A program made the position numbers and the translations under genes. Below the pieces are notes generated by a model. It did not search any database and was not told the DNA's origin. It saw only the letters and a list, made by a program, of their open reading frames with translations. Positions 24,773-32,150 of a DNA stretch of 41,943 bases are shown here, piece by piece (positions within the stretch are counted from its first letter, which is position 1; each line of letters opens with the position of its first letter). This DNA comes from Rhodovibrionaceae bacterium (GTDB taxonomy: Bacteria > Pseudomonadota > Alphaproteobacteria > Kiloniellales > DSM-21159): the NCBI GenBank assembly GCA_028279885.1, contig JANQMX010000097.1, positions 1 to 41,943 of the forward strand, in the 5' to 3' direction.

Positions 24773-24800
24773 CGGCTTAAAACAAACACTTGGGTGTTTG
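24773..24800 (-). terminator. Weak terminator-like hairpin downstream of the exosortase gene
   Basis: On the minus strand, a stem of CAAACAC with GTGTTTG (positions 24783-24800, loop of 4) is followed by TTTTAAG. It lies about 195 bases after the exosortase stop. The stem is short and AT-rich, so efficiency is doubtful. CCAAGTG at 24766-24772 can alternatively pair with CACTTGG at 24787-24793. Confidence 0.35.
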
Positions 24801-24993
24801 GCTGCGCGCTTTGGTCGAGACAGTTCTGGACCAACGGTTATTGCTGGTCACAGCGTCGGAGACTGCGCACGTGCGCGCGCGCACCCCGCGGTGACGTGTC
24901 GCTTGCGGGAGCCAGGGAAGCGGCCTTGATCTGGCGATTAACCAGGGGTTGTTTGTGTGGCGTGGAGTTTCGCCGAAGGACGCGGATAGGGCC

Positions 24994-26583
24994 TCAAACT
25001 GGTGCGGCAGGCAGGAAAGACTGGCTACGGGGCACGATGACCCGCATGAAGCGCTCCAGCCGCTGGCTCGCCGCTTCGGCACTCTCATTCTGCCGCACCG
25101 GTGTCACCAACCGCAGCATGGCACCGTCGGTGCGCTGCGTCGCAATACCATCCAGCAGCAGGTGCCACTTCACCTGCCACTGATTGACCAACTGTTTCCC
25201 GCGCTGATCGAACCAATAGTAAACCAGCTGGCGCGTGTTGCCTCGGCTGATGAGCACTTCGTTCACCGTGATGGGGTTTCCATCGGCGCGTACGCCCTCG
25301 ATAGACCTCTGCGTGTGCGATTCGATACGCCAGCCGTCGCCGGGGATGCAGGCGCGGGGCGAGTGCACGGCTTCTCCTTTACGTTGTGATTCGTAATAGG
25401 AGATGTAGTAGTTGATCGGCGCGCTCTCGTCCGGGTGCGTGAAGTCCGCCAGCAGATAGTCTGTCAGGCCAAGAGTCTCCAAGATCTCGCGGTCCAGTGC
25501 GCTCCGCCGGCCGACCCAGCCTTCCGTGGCAACCGGGAAGGCGGCAAAGGTGAGGCGCGACGGGACGGTGTCGTTGCGATTGGCGAGCTCGGTCACGGCC
25601 CAGGAACTCGCAACCAGAACAACAGCACTGGCGATCAGCGGCTTGGACAGCTCGAGACGACGCAGCGTTTCCGGGCCGCTTTCCCAGCGGGGCGGCTCGA
25701 GATCGAGGCTCTGGGCCAACGGGCGCCGCGCGCCGGACAGGCGCTGCAGGACCCATGCCAGGATGAAGAGGATGACGACACATGCCATGAAGATGACCCA
25801 GCCTTCGAACGCATGCAGGAAGCCCTCGGCGTGCTCGATGCCGTAGTTGTCAACCAACAGCCCGATAACGCCTATGCGGAAAGAGTTCATCAGGATGGTG
25901 ATCGGCACTGTGGAGATGAAAATCACCGCTTTGTGCCAGAAGGGGCCTTGGTAGAGATAGGCGAACAGAAAGCCGAAGCTCATCAGCGGGAACAGGTAGC
26001 GCAGGCCGTTACAAGCCTCGACCACCTGTAGCTTGTAGATCCCGAGGTCGATGATGTTCCCTTCGAGATAGACGGAAATGCCGAACAGTCGGACGAAGAA
26101 CACGCCCAGCTCCGACGAAATGAACTGCATTTCGTGGGACAGGTTGAAGTAAAGGAACTGGGGCAGGGGCACCATGAAGCAGAGGTAAGCCAACGGCACC
26201 CAAATGCGCAGCGCAGCTCGGGTGCCAATGATCGACACGATGGCGCCGATCAATGCGACGACGAAGCCGTACTGGATGACGTAGAAGATCGTGCTCAACT
26301 CACCGACGCAGGCAATCAAGACGCCCAGCAGCGTCAAGCCGGTTCCCAGCCAACTGCCGCGCAGCGGTATGTCCTTCAGGGTGTCGAGCCGTTTGTAGAT
26401 AAGCAGGAACGCTATGATCGGGATGACATAGCCGTGTCCATACTCAGCCGTGTTCCATTTGCCGACCATGATGGCCAGCCCTTCCCGGAACAGAAAGCCC
26501 ATCACCACGACGAGTAGGAGCGCTATCACCAAAGGCACCGGGTTTATCGATGCTGGAGAATTGCGCATTTCCGCAGTCGTCAT
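24994..26583 (-). CDS. xrtD: Exosortase (XrtD-type, VPLPA-CTERM) with fused EpsI domain
   Basis: A 529-residue inner-membrane protein. Residues about 15-280 are an exosortase with around eight membrane segments. The catalytic Cys191 sits in VVEACNGLRYLFPL, Arg236 in MNSFRIGVIG, and His257 (or His251) in GIEHAEGFLHAFEGW; this is the Cys-Arg-His set of the family. Residues about 310-529 form a soluble EpsI-type domain (CIPGDGWRIES, YWFDQRG). Exosortases cleave C-terminal sorting signals and attach or release surface proteins, often together with exopolysaccharide. The XrtD assignment follows from the EpsI fusion and from the PLPA signal on the neighbouring protein at 27246. ATG at 26583. No polysaccharide gene is adjacent. 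A sigma-54-like promoter candidate lies at 26743-26758. Confidence 0.92.
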   Translation of the reverse strand: MTTAEMRNSPASINPVPLVIALLLVVVMGFLFREGLAIMVGKWNTAEYGHGYVIPIIAFLLIYKRLDTLKDIPLRGSWLGTGLTLLGVLIACVGELSTIFYVIQYGFVVALIGAIVSIIGTRAALRIWVPLAYLCFMVPLPQFLYFNLSHEMQFISSELGVFFVRLFGISVYLEGNIIDLGIYKLQVVEACNGLRYLFPLMSFGFLFAYLYQGPFWHKAVIFISTVPITILMNSFRIGVIGLLVDNYGIEHAEGFLHAFEGWVIFMACVVILFILAWVLQRLSGARRPLAQSLDLEPPRWESGPETLRRLELSKPLIASAVVLVASSWAVTELANRNDTVPSRLTFAAFPVATEGWVGRRSALDREILETLGLTDYLLADFTHPDESAPINYYISYYESQRKGEAVHSPRACIPGDGWRIESHTQRSIEGVRADGNPITVNEVLISRGNTRQLVYYWFDQRGKQLVNQWQVKWHLLLDGIATQRTDGAMLRLVTPVRQNESAEAASQRLERFMRVIVPRSQSFLPAAPV

Positions 26584-26742
26584 CGCTCGATCTCACCCAA
26601 GGTTGGCGTCGTGGTCGTATTGTGCACCGCCGCGGCAGATGCGCTGTGCCTTATACTACTAAAACTGGCTCTGGCTCAGACATAGGGCAGCTTCGTTGCT
26701 GGAGGCAATTGCGCCCATGATAACAATACTGTGTCGCACTTC

Positions 26743-26758
26743 CGCAGCCACTGTGCCC
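26743..26758 (-). promoter_or_regulatory. Candidate sigma-54 promoter of the exosortase gene
   Basis: Reading the minus strand from 26758 down to 26743, the sequence is GGGCACAGTGGCTGCG. It has the required GG-N10-GC arrangement, with GGCAC at the -24 box and CTGC at the -12 box. Transcription would start near 26732, giving a leader of about 150 bases before the exosortase ATG. Agreement with the consensus TGGCAC-N5-TTGC is good but not complete. Confidence 0.45.
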
Positions 26759-26912
26759 CAGCTTGGTATCGCGGGACTCGGTCAAATTTGCGACCACTCG
26801 CATTGCTCAGAGACGAGGCTCTTTAGCGTGTGCGGTATCGTGCGCTGCAGCTTAAAATGACTGTCTTGCGCGCAACTCGGCAAATTAAAGCCGCCATAAT
26901 TTATAATAACAT

Positions 26913-26928
26913 CTGTTGTATTCAACAG
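26913..26928. promoter_or_regulatory. Inverted repeat, candidate upstream activator site
   Basis: CTGTTG (26913-26918) and CAACAG (26923-26928) with a TATT spacer. It lies about 105 bases upstream of the forward sigma-54-like promoter and about 155 bases upstream of the reverse one. That is a suitable distance for an enhancer-binding protein acting on both. It could equally be an unrelated hairpin. Confidence 0.4.
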
Positions 26929-27018
26929 GTTTATAGCCGCATTTTTGGAATTTTTGCCGAACTTCTTAGCATAACATCTTGGTTGTCGAGACATGGCAAG
27001 TCGTGGCCGGCTGGATGC

Positions 27019-27034
27019 TGGCCCGAGCGTTGCA
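27019..27034 (+). promoter_or_regulatory. Candidate sigma-54 promoter of the VPLPA-CTERM gene
   Basis: TGGCCCGAGCGTTGCA matches the consensus TGGCACG-N4-TTGCA at all but one position, with exact GG-N10-GC spacing. Transcription would begin near 27045, about 200 bases before the ATG at 27246. Published work links PEP-CTERM-type genes with RpoN and the PrsK/PrsR system, which fits, but no such regulator lies in this window. Confidence 0.6.
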
Positions 27035-27245
27035 GCTGCATTTGCATTTAGCGGCTTGATAAAGAAGGAATTTTTTCCAGTATGGTGCGCGTGAAACGCG
27101 GTGTTGTTAAAGTTTTATTAATCTAAAAATACTTGCTTGCTTAAAGACGAATTTGATACACGCCCGGCCACACCCGTGGGCGCCGGGGGGGACATTGGAC
27201 GTGATGCCGACGGGTTTAGCAGCTTCGAATTTGGGGTAGCTGAGT

Positions 27246-28016
27246 ATGGTCAGCAGACAACTTGTTTTTGGCGCAGCCCTTGCGGCAGCGGCACTGGCGG
27301 CGTTTCCCAGCGCGGCGTCGGCCGTGGCGATCACCGATGTGTCCTTGGACCAAGCAGCGATTGGTGGCGGGCCTGTAACGCCGACGCAGCTGGCGAACGG
27401 CAGCGGCGTGACAGCGGGAGGCACAGCAGCCCCTCTGCCGGAGCCGGTCGACTCCGGCAGTGTGTTTTTGCCTGGATTCCTGACATCGATCGGAGGCGCC
27501 ATCGACGTCGGCGGGGTCGTGGCCGGATACTACACCGCTAACTTGACCTTGGCTCAATCGAGTGGGCCGTTCGGCGACCGCCGCTTCTTCTCGCTCGACG
27601 ATCGGACGCAGGTGAGCTTTATGTCCGAGCCCGGGTTCAGCATCGGCTCAAGCGGTCAGACAAGCGCGTTTTCTGTTTCCCTTTTCCGGCTGGATGGCCC
27701 GAGCGGTGGCGGAGCAGGTGGAGATACGATCCCTGCGACTATGGACGTAACGCAGGTTACGCTCGATACGGCGAGCTTGGTCAACAGCTTGGTCGCAGGC
27801 AGCAATTTCATCAGCCCCAACCTCGTTTTCGGAACGGCGCTGCTGCAGGATGGTATCTATTTCTTTGATATCTTGGCGGAAACGACGGCCGAGAACGCGA
27901 GCTACAAATTCGAGATTCAGTATCAGGTACAGCCGATTCCCTTGCCCGCCGCCGTATGGCTTTATCTGTCAGGCATCGCCGGCCTCATTTGCATCAGCCG
28001 GTTTCTTCGGCGCTAA
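27246..28016 (+). CDS. VPLPA-CTERM sorting-domain secreted protein
   Basis: A 256-residue exported protein. Residues 1-27 form a signal peptide (VFGAALAAAALAAF, cut near SAASA). The mature part is low in Cys and rich in Gly, Ser and beta-type sequence, typical of surface or matrix proteins. The C-terminus carries an exosortase signal: IPLPA at 231-235, a hydrophobic helix (AVWLYLSGIAGLICI) and a basic end RFLRR. The neighbouring divergent exosortase is its likely processing enzyme. It is probably released to, or anchored at, the cell surface after cleavage; the function of the body of the protein is unknown. ATG at 27246, with only a weak ribosome site. Confidence 0.9.
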   Translation: MVSRQLVFGAALAAAALAAFPSAASAVAITDVSLDQAAIGGGPVTPTQLANGSGVTAGGTAAPLPEPVDSGSVFLPGFLTSIGGAIDVGGVVAGYYTANLTLAQSSGPFGDRRFFSLDDRTQVSFMSEPGFSIGSSGQTSAFSVSLFRLDGPSGGGAGGDTIPATMDVTQVTLDTASLVNSLVAGSNFISPNLVFGTALLQDGIYFFDILAETTAENASYKFEIQYQVQPIPLPAAVWLYLSGIAGLICISRFLRR

Positions 28017-28044
28017 ACACTTCGATCAGGCTTTGCGCTGATGG

Positions 28045-28836
28045 TTAGGCCCCGGTCGGCGTAGAATCCTCGAAAACGTGGCCGGTTTGCCGTAACGCAG
28101 CCACCAGGGTCGTGCGGCATTGCGACAGGCGGTTGGCGTCGATCGAGCGCAACACGACCGACACGCCGAACCCGCCTGGCCGCTGGAAGGGATAGCTGCC
28201 GATCTCCACGTCCGGATGATTGGACTGCGTTTCCAACAGCAGGCCGGCCAGCACGCTCTCGGGACTCTGCACGACGATGGTTTGAGAGAGCAGCTTCGCG
28301 CCGGTGCGCAGCTCCCCGGCTATGCCGTCGACCATGCCGCGGAAGATTCGAGGCACCCCGGCGAAGATGTAGACGTTCTCTATCCGTAGTCCCGGGGCGC
28401 CGCTGACAGGGTTGATGACCAAGCTGGCGCCCTCAGGGGCTCGCGCCATGCGCAGACGCGCTTCCGTCAATTGCTCGCCGTAGAAGTCTTCGAGGATACG
28501 GCGCGCCTCGGGGTGTTCGATAACCGGAACCCCAAAGGCCTTGGCAATGCAGTCGACCGTGATGTCGTCGTGAGTCGGTCCGATGCCGCCGCTGGTGAAG
28601 AGGTAGGCGTAGCGGCGGCGCAGGTCGTTGACCGCTTCGACCACGATCGCTTCTTGATCGGGCACGACGCGCGCCTCGCTCAGGCGCACGCCGATCTCGG
28701 TCATCGTCTTGGCGAGGTAATTGATATTGGCGTCCTGCGTGCGGCCCGAGAGAATCTCGTTGCCGATCACCAGCATAGCGGCCGTGATCACCTCTTGATC
28801 TTGCGCCCGGTCGCTGTCCCTGCTCGCTTCCGCCAT
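28045..28836 (-). CDS. Molybdopterin-binding (MoCF/CinA N-terminal type) protein
   Basis: A 263-residue protein with the MoaB/Mog fold. LVIGNEILSGRTQDANINYL opens the domain, and FTSGGIGPTHDDITVDCIAK is the molybdopterin-binding signature. The second half (SYPFQRPGGFGVSVVLRS) corresponds to the region found in CinA-type proteins, but the nicotinamide deamidase domain of full CinA is absent. Relatives are annotated as competence/damage-inducible protein A homologues; the biochemical role of this short form is unclear. The ATG at 28836 was preferred over GTG at 28851. It precedes, on the opposite strand, the sfsA - map - radC block, an arrangement familiar in alphaproteobacteria. Confidence 0.88.
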   Translation of the reverse strand: MAEASRDSDRAQDQEVITAAMLVIGNEILSGRTQDANINYLAKTMTEIGVRLSEARVVPDQEAIVVEAVNDLRRRYAYLFTSGGIGPTHDDITVDCIAKAFGVPVIEHPEARRILEDFYGEQLTEARLRMARAPEGASLVINPVSGAPGLRIENVYIFAGVPRIFRGMVDGIAGELRTGAKLLSQTIVVQSPESVLAGLLLETQSNHPDVEIGSYPFQRPGGFGVSVVLRSIDANRLSQCRTTLVAALRQTGHVFEDSTPTGA

Positions 28837-28855
28837 CTCGCCGTCCAGCACTATA

Positions 28856-29275
28856 CTAACTGCCCGCCTGGTAGCCCTTGTTCTCCATGCAGCTGTTCAT
28901 GAGGCGACCACGCTGGTTTTCCTGGCTGAATCGGCGCATGCGCTGGCGTAGCTCGATATCGCCCATGCCCTGGTCGTTATCCAAAAGGCCGGCCGTGCGG
29001 TCGCTGTCGATGCGGATGTCATGCTCGATCGTCGCGCGTGCGTAGGCGTAGCAGCTTTCGATGTCCGATTGGCGTTGGTCGTCGCTGACACCCGGCTTGT
29101 CCCATTGCAGGGACTGTGCCGGCACCGATAGAAGGGGCGGCTGCAGCGGAACCGAAGAAGCCGGCGGCGAGGGCACGTTGGGTTGATGGTTGCGGTGGCG
29201 TGACTCGCAAGCGCCAAGAGCGACCGCGAGAACCGCAACAAAGCAGAACGGGAAGAGTTGGCTGAGTTTGAGCAT
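28856..29275 (-). CDS. Small lipoprotein of unknown function
   Basis: A 139-residue predicted lipoprotein. The signal MLKLSQLFPFCFVAVLAVAL leads into the lipobox LGAC, so Cys is acylated at the new N-terminus. The mature part has a Pro-rich stretch (QPNVPSPPASSVPLQPP) and a charged helical end with two Cys (IESCYAYARA, NSCMENKGYQ). No family is recognised. ATG at 29275, chosen because it gives a standard lipoprotein signal. It is 20 bases upstream of the MoCF-type gene on the same strand and probably co-transcribed with it. Confidence 0.75.
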   Translation of the reverse strand: MLKLSQLFPFCFVAVLAVALGACESRHRNHQPNVPSPPASSVPLQPPLLSVPAQSLQWDKPGVSDDQRQSDIESCYAYARATIEHDIRIDSDRTAGLLDNDQGMGDIELRQRMRRFSQENQRGRLMNSCMENKGYQAGS

Positions 29276-29442
29276 GGCGAGAACCTGAGCGCTATGAACA
29301 CAATTAGCAAGTTGTACCATAGTGATGAAGTATGGCCGCCACAGCCTTGTCACCGCTGGGCAGCTCTGGCAACGACGTCGGATGGCGCAATGCCTCCAAC
29401 CATTCATCTAAAGCGTGTCAAACTCAAAGCGATCTTAAGACG

Positions 29443-30156
29443 ATGATGTTTCCGCAGCCCCTCGAGACCGGGCGGCTCTTGCGCCGCTACAAACGTTTTC
29501 TCGCCGATATTCGTCTGGACGATGGGCGGGAGGTCACGGTGCATTGCGCCAATCCGGGGCGCATGCTGGGCTTGTTGGAGCCCGAAGCCCCCGTTTGGCT
29601 GTCACCCGCGGCCAATCCCGCCCGCAAGCTGCGTTGGAGCTGGGAACTGGTCGAAGCCGACGGTGGGCTGGTTGGTATTAACACGGCGTGGCCCAACCGT
29701 ATCGCGCGAGAGGGCATCGAAGCCGGCGCCGTGCGGGAGCTGACCGGTTATGCGCGAGTCACCCCCGAAGTGCGCTATGGCCGCAACAGCCGGATCGACC
29801 TTTTACTCGAGGGCGAGGGGCGGCCGCCGTGCTATGTCGAGGTAAAAAACGTGCATTTGCGCCGCAACGGCGATCTGGCCGAGTTTCCCGATGCGGTGAC
29901 GGCGCGCGGCGCCAAGCACTTGGTCGAAATGGCGGATATGGTCTCCCAAGGCGCGCGGGCGGTGATGTTCTACCTCGTTCAGCGCATGGACTGCCGGCGT
30001 TTTGCCTTGGCCGAAGACATCGATCCGGGCTACGTCGAGGCCTTCCGCCAGGCTAGGGCGGCAGGCGTCGAGGCGGTATGCTATGACTGCCATCTGACGC
30101 CTGAGGGCATCCAGTTGCGCCATGCGCTGGAGCTTGAGGAGCCATCCGGGTCTTGA
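29443..30156 (+). CDS. sfsA: SfsA family DNA/RNA nuclease-like protein
   Basis: A 237-residue protein, close to the usual 230-240. The family blocks are present: [20 protein letters not shown] and [12 protein letters not shown] near the N-terminus, [23 protein letters not shown] (nuclease-like Glu-x-Lys core) and [23 protein letters not shown]. SfsA was described in E. coli as affecting sugar fermentation; it has a nuclease-type fold and binds nucleic acid, and its exact role is unsettled. The ATG at 29443 fits the family N-terminus; the upstream open frame does not. It begins the sfsA - map - radC run. Confidence 0.95.
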   Translation: MMFPQPLETGRLLRRYKRFLADIRLDDGREVTVHCANPGRMLGLLEPEAPVWLSPAANPARKLRWSWELVEADGGLVGINTAWPNRIAREGIEAGAVRELTGYARVTPEVRYGRNSRIDLLLEGEGRPPCYVEVKNVHLRRNGDLAEFPDAVTARGAKHLVEMADMVSQGARAVMFYLVQRMDCRRFALAEDIDPGYVEAFRQARAAGVEAVCYDCHLTPEGIQLRHALELEEPSGS

Positions 30157-30226
30157 AGAGCGCTCCGCAACAGGCGATCTTGCTAACCAAGATTTGAGAC
30201 TTCCACGCCACAAACGATCGGCCGCC

Positions 30227-31051
30227 ATGCAAAGAGACTCGACCGCCCGCGCAGCTTCCGCCGAACGCCGCATCGTCATTCATGACGCCAGTGGCTTCGA
30301 CGGTATGCGCCGTGCCGGCCGTTTGGCCGCCGAATGCCTCGATTACGTGACCCCCTTCATAAAGGCCGGCGTCACGACCGGAGAGATTGACCGGCTCTGT
30401 CACGAGTACATTGTCGATCACAGCGCGACGCCGGCGCCGCTCAACTACCGCGGCTTTCCCAAGTCCGTCTGCACCTCGATCAACCATGTGGTCTGCCATG
30501 GCATCCCGAGCGATGACCGCAAGCTGCGCGATGGCGACGTGATGAACCTCGACGTCACGGTCATCCTCGACGGGTGGCATGGTGACACGAGCCGGATGTT
30601 TTACATCGGTAAGCCGCCGGTGAAGGCCCGGCGTCTGGTCGAGGTCACCTATGAAGCCATGATGCGCGGCATCTCTGTGGTGCGCCCCGGGGCCACGCTT
30701 GGCGACATTGGTCACGTCATTCAGAGCTATGCGGAGGGCGAGCGCTTCTCCGTGGTGCGTGACTTTTGCGGACACGGTTTGGGCCGTGTGTTCCACGATG
30801 CCCCGAGCATCCTGCACTACGGCCAGCCAGGTCAGGGTTTGACCCTAGCGGAAGGCATGTTCTTCACCGTCGAGCCGATGATCAATGCGGGCCGCTACGA
30901 AGTGAAGATCTTGGAAGACGGTTGGACCGCCGTGACCCGGGACCGCTCGCTGTCCGCTCAGTTCGAGCATTCCATCGGCGTCACCGCCGACGGGCACGAG
31001 ATCTTCACCGCCTCGCCGAAGGGCTGGCACCTGCCGCCGTACGAGGGCTGA
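30227..31051 (+). CDS. map: Methionine aminopeptidase, type I
   Basis: A 274-residue cytosolic metallopeptidase removing the initiator Met from new proteins. All five metal ligands are visible: Asp in [11 protein letters not shown], Asp in [10 protein letters not shown], His in [12 protein letters not shown], Glu in FFTVEPMIN and Glu in [10 protein letters not shown]. The [15 protein letters not shown] block is the substrate pocket signature. The first 25 residues are an extension. The ATG at 30227 has a poor ribosome site. The gene follows sfsA by 70 bases and precedes radC by 16, so the three may form one transcript. Confidence 0.97.
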   Translation: MQRDSTARAASAERRIVIHDASGFDGMRRAGRLAAECLDYVTPFIKAGVTTGEIDRLCHEYIVDHSATPAPLNYRGFPKSVCTSINHVVCHGIPSDDRKLRDGDVMNLDVTVILDGWHGDTSRMFYIGKPPVKARRLVEVTYEAMMRGISVVRPGATLGDIGHVIQSYAEGERFSVVRDFCGHGLGRVFHDAPSILHYGQPGQGLTLAEGMFFTVEPMINAGRYEVKILEDGWTAVTRDRSLSAQFEHSIGVTADGHEIFTASPKGWHLPPYEG

Positions 31052-31067
31052 GCCGGCAGGTGGTGGC

Positions 31068-31757
31068 GTGGCGGCGGAAGAGAAGCCCCACTACCTCGGC
31101 CATCGTGAGCGCCTCCGCGAGCGCCTGCTGGAGCGTGGCGGCGACTCCCTGGCAGACCATGAAGTTCTCGAACTGCTGCTGTTCGGCGCCAAGCCGCGAG
31201 GCGACACCAAGCCGCTCGCCAAGGAGCTGATCAAGCGCTTCGGCAGCTTGGCTGCGGTTTTCGGCGCCTCTCCCAAGGAGCTGGCCGCCGTTGCCGGAAG
31301 CGGCCCGGCCTGCGCTGCCCTCATCAAGGCGGTGCGGGAAGCGGCGCTCAGGATGTCGCAGCAGGAGCTTGCCCGCAGCGACGACGTGCTTTCTTCATCG
31401 GAGCAACTGCTCGCCTATTGCCGGACGCGGTTGGCCCACGAGTCGATCGAGCACTTTCACCTGCTTTTCCTCGACCGCAAGAACCGTCTGATCGCCGACG
31501 AAGTGCAGCAGAAGGGCACCATCGACCATACGCCGGTCTATCCGCGCGAGGTCGTCAAGCGCGCCCTCGAGCTGCACGCCTCCGCGCTCATTCTGGTGCA
31601 CAACCATCCGAGCGGCGACCCAACACCCTCGCAGGGCGATATCGCCATGACGCGGGAGATCGCTGAGGCAGCCGGCAAGCTCGGCATCGTGGTGCATGAT
31701 CACGTCATCATCGGCCGCGAGGGCCACAGCAGCTTTCGTACACTGGGCCTTCTTTAG
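31068..31757 (+). CDS. radC: RadC family JAB1/MPN-domain protein
   Basis: A 229-residue protein. Residues 1-100 carry the helix-hairpin-helix-like N-terminal part ([19 protein letters not shown]). Residues about 105-229 form the JAB1/MPN metalloprotease-type domain with the motif [14 protein letters not shown]. Despite the name, a DNA repair role is not established for the family. The start is GTG at 31068 with AGGTGG upstream. It lies 16 bases after map; its stop overlaps by three bases the stop of the convergent lipoprotein gene. Confidence 0.95.
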   Translation: MAAEEKPHYLGHRERLRERLLERGGDSLADHEVLELLLFGAKPRGDTKPLAKELIKRFGSLAAVFGASPKELAAVAGSGPACAALIKAVREAALRMSQQELARSDDVLSSSEQLLAYCRTRLAHESIEHFHLLFLDRKNRLIADEVQQKGTIDHTPVYPREVVKRALELHASALILVHNHPSGDPTPSQGDIAMTREIAEAAGKLGIVVHDHVIIGREGHSSFRTLGLL

Positions 31758-31966
31758 CGCCCGCTGCCTGGCGGCCCGCCGCCGAACCTGCCGAGCCGTC
31801 GCCGCTCATCGGCGCGCTCCTCGTCCAAGCATGCGCGGTACTCCGGAGTTCCCGTTTCGAGACCGCGTGCCTGGCAGGTTTCGGCAATGGAGTTTCCGCA
31901 GGCAGCCAGAAAGAGCGGGGCAGCCATGAGGCCCAAGACAATCCGGGAGGGCAGGAAGGATGTCAT
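31754..31966 (-). CDS. Very small lipoprotein
   Basis: A 70-residue predicted lipoprotein. [20 protein letters not shown] leads to the lipobox LAAC; the mature part (about 48 residues) contains a Cys pair ([17 protein letters not shown]), a highly charged helix and a Gly/Pro-rich end. It resembles the small entericidin-like or DUF-type lipoproteins common in alphaproteobacteria, but I cannot name the family. ATG at 31966; an ATG nine codons upstream (31993) is possible. It is convergent with radC, sharing stop-codon bases. Confidence 0.65.
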   Translation of the reverse strand: MTSFLPSRIVLGLMAAPLFLAACGNSIAETCQARGLETGTPEYRACLDEERADERRRLGRFGGGPPGSGR

Positions 31967-32150
31967 CTGTTTCAGTTGCGCTTTCCGTGGCATGACAGTG
32001 CAAGGCACCAGCGCAATGTGGCGAAAAACGGCTCGATAGGAAGGCAGGGGTACCGCTCGGCAAGGCGCGCCGCACCCTCCTGGTCTCGCTTGTCGGCGCG
32101 TCGGCTCCTCGCCATAGTGCGCGCCAAGGGTCATTGAGCGTGAAAACGAC

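Larger units (their letters stand above)
24447..24993. other. Gap of about 550 bases with palindromes and an alternating pyrimidine-purine tract
   Basis: No gene is supported; the open frames here are shadows. From 24600 to 24800 the sequence is AT-rich. It contains the overlapping palindromes at 24705-24724, a weak terminator-like hairpin at 24783-24800, and a 21-base perfectly alternating pyrimidine-purine tract at 24864-24884 of the kind able to adopt Z-DNA. It should include the MarR promoter and the exosortase 3' end. Confidence 0.4.

Noticed and set aside
24770-25183. Plus-strand frame running into the exosortase 3' end
   Set aside because: Overlaps the confident EpsI-domain coding sequence and is Cys/Arg-rich noise.
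26782-26994. 70-residue minus-strand frame between the exosortase and CTERM genes
   Set aside because: AT-rich gap sequence without ribosome site or recognisable protein features; the gap is better explained by promoters.
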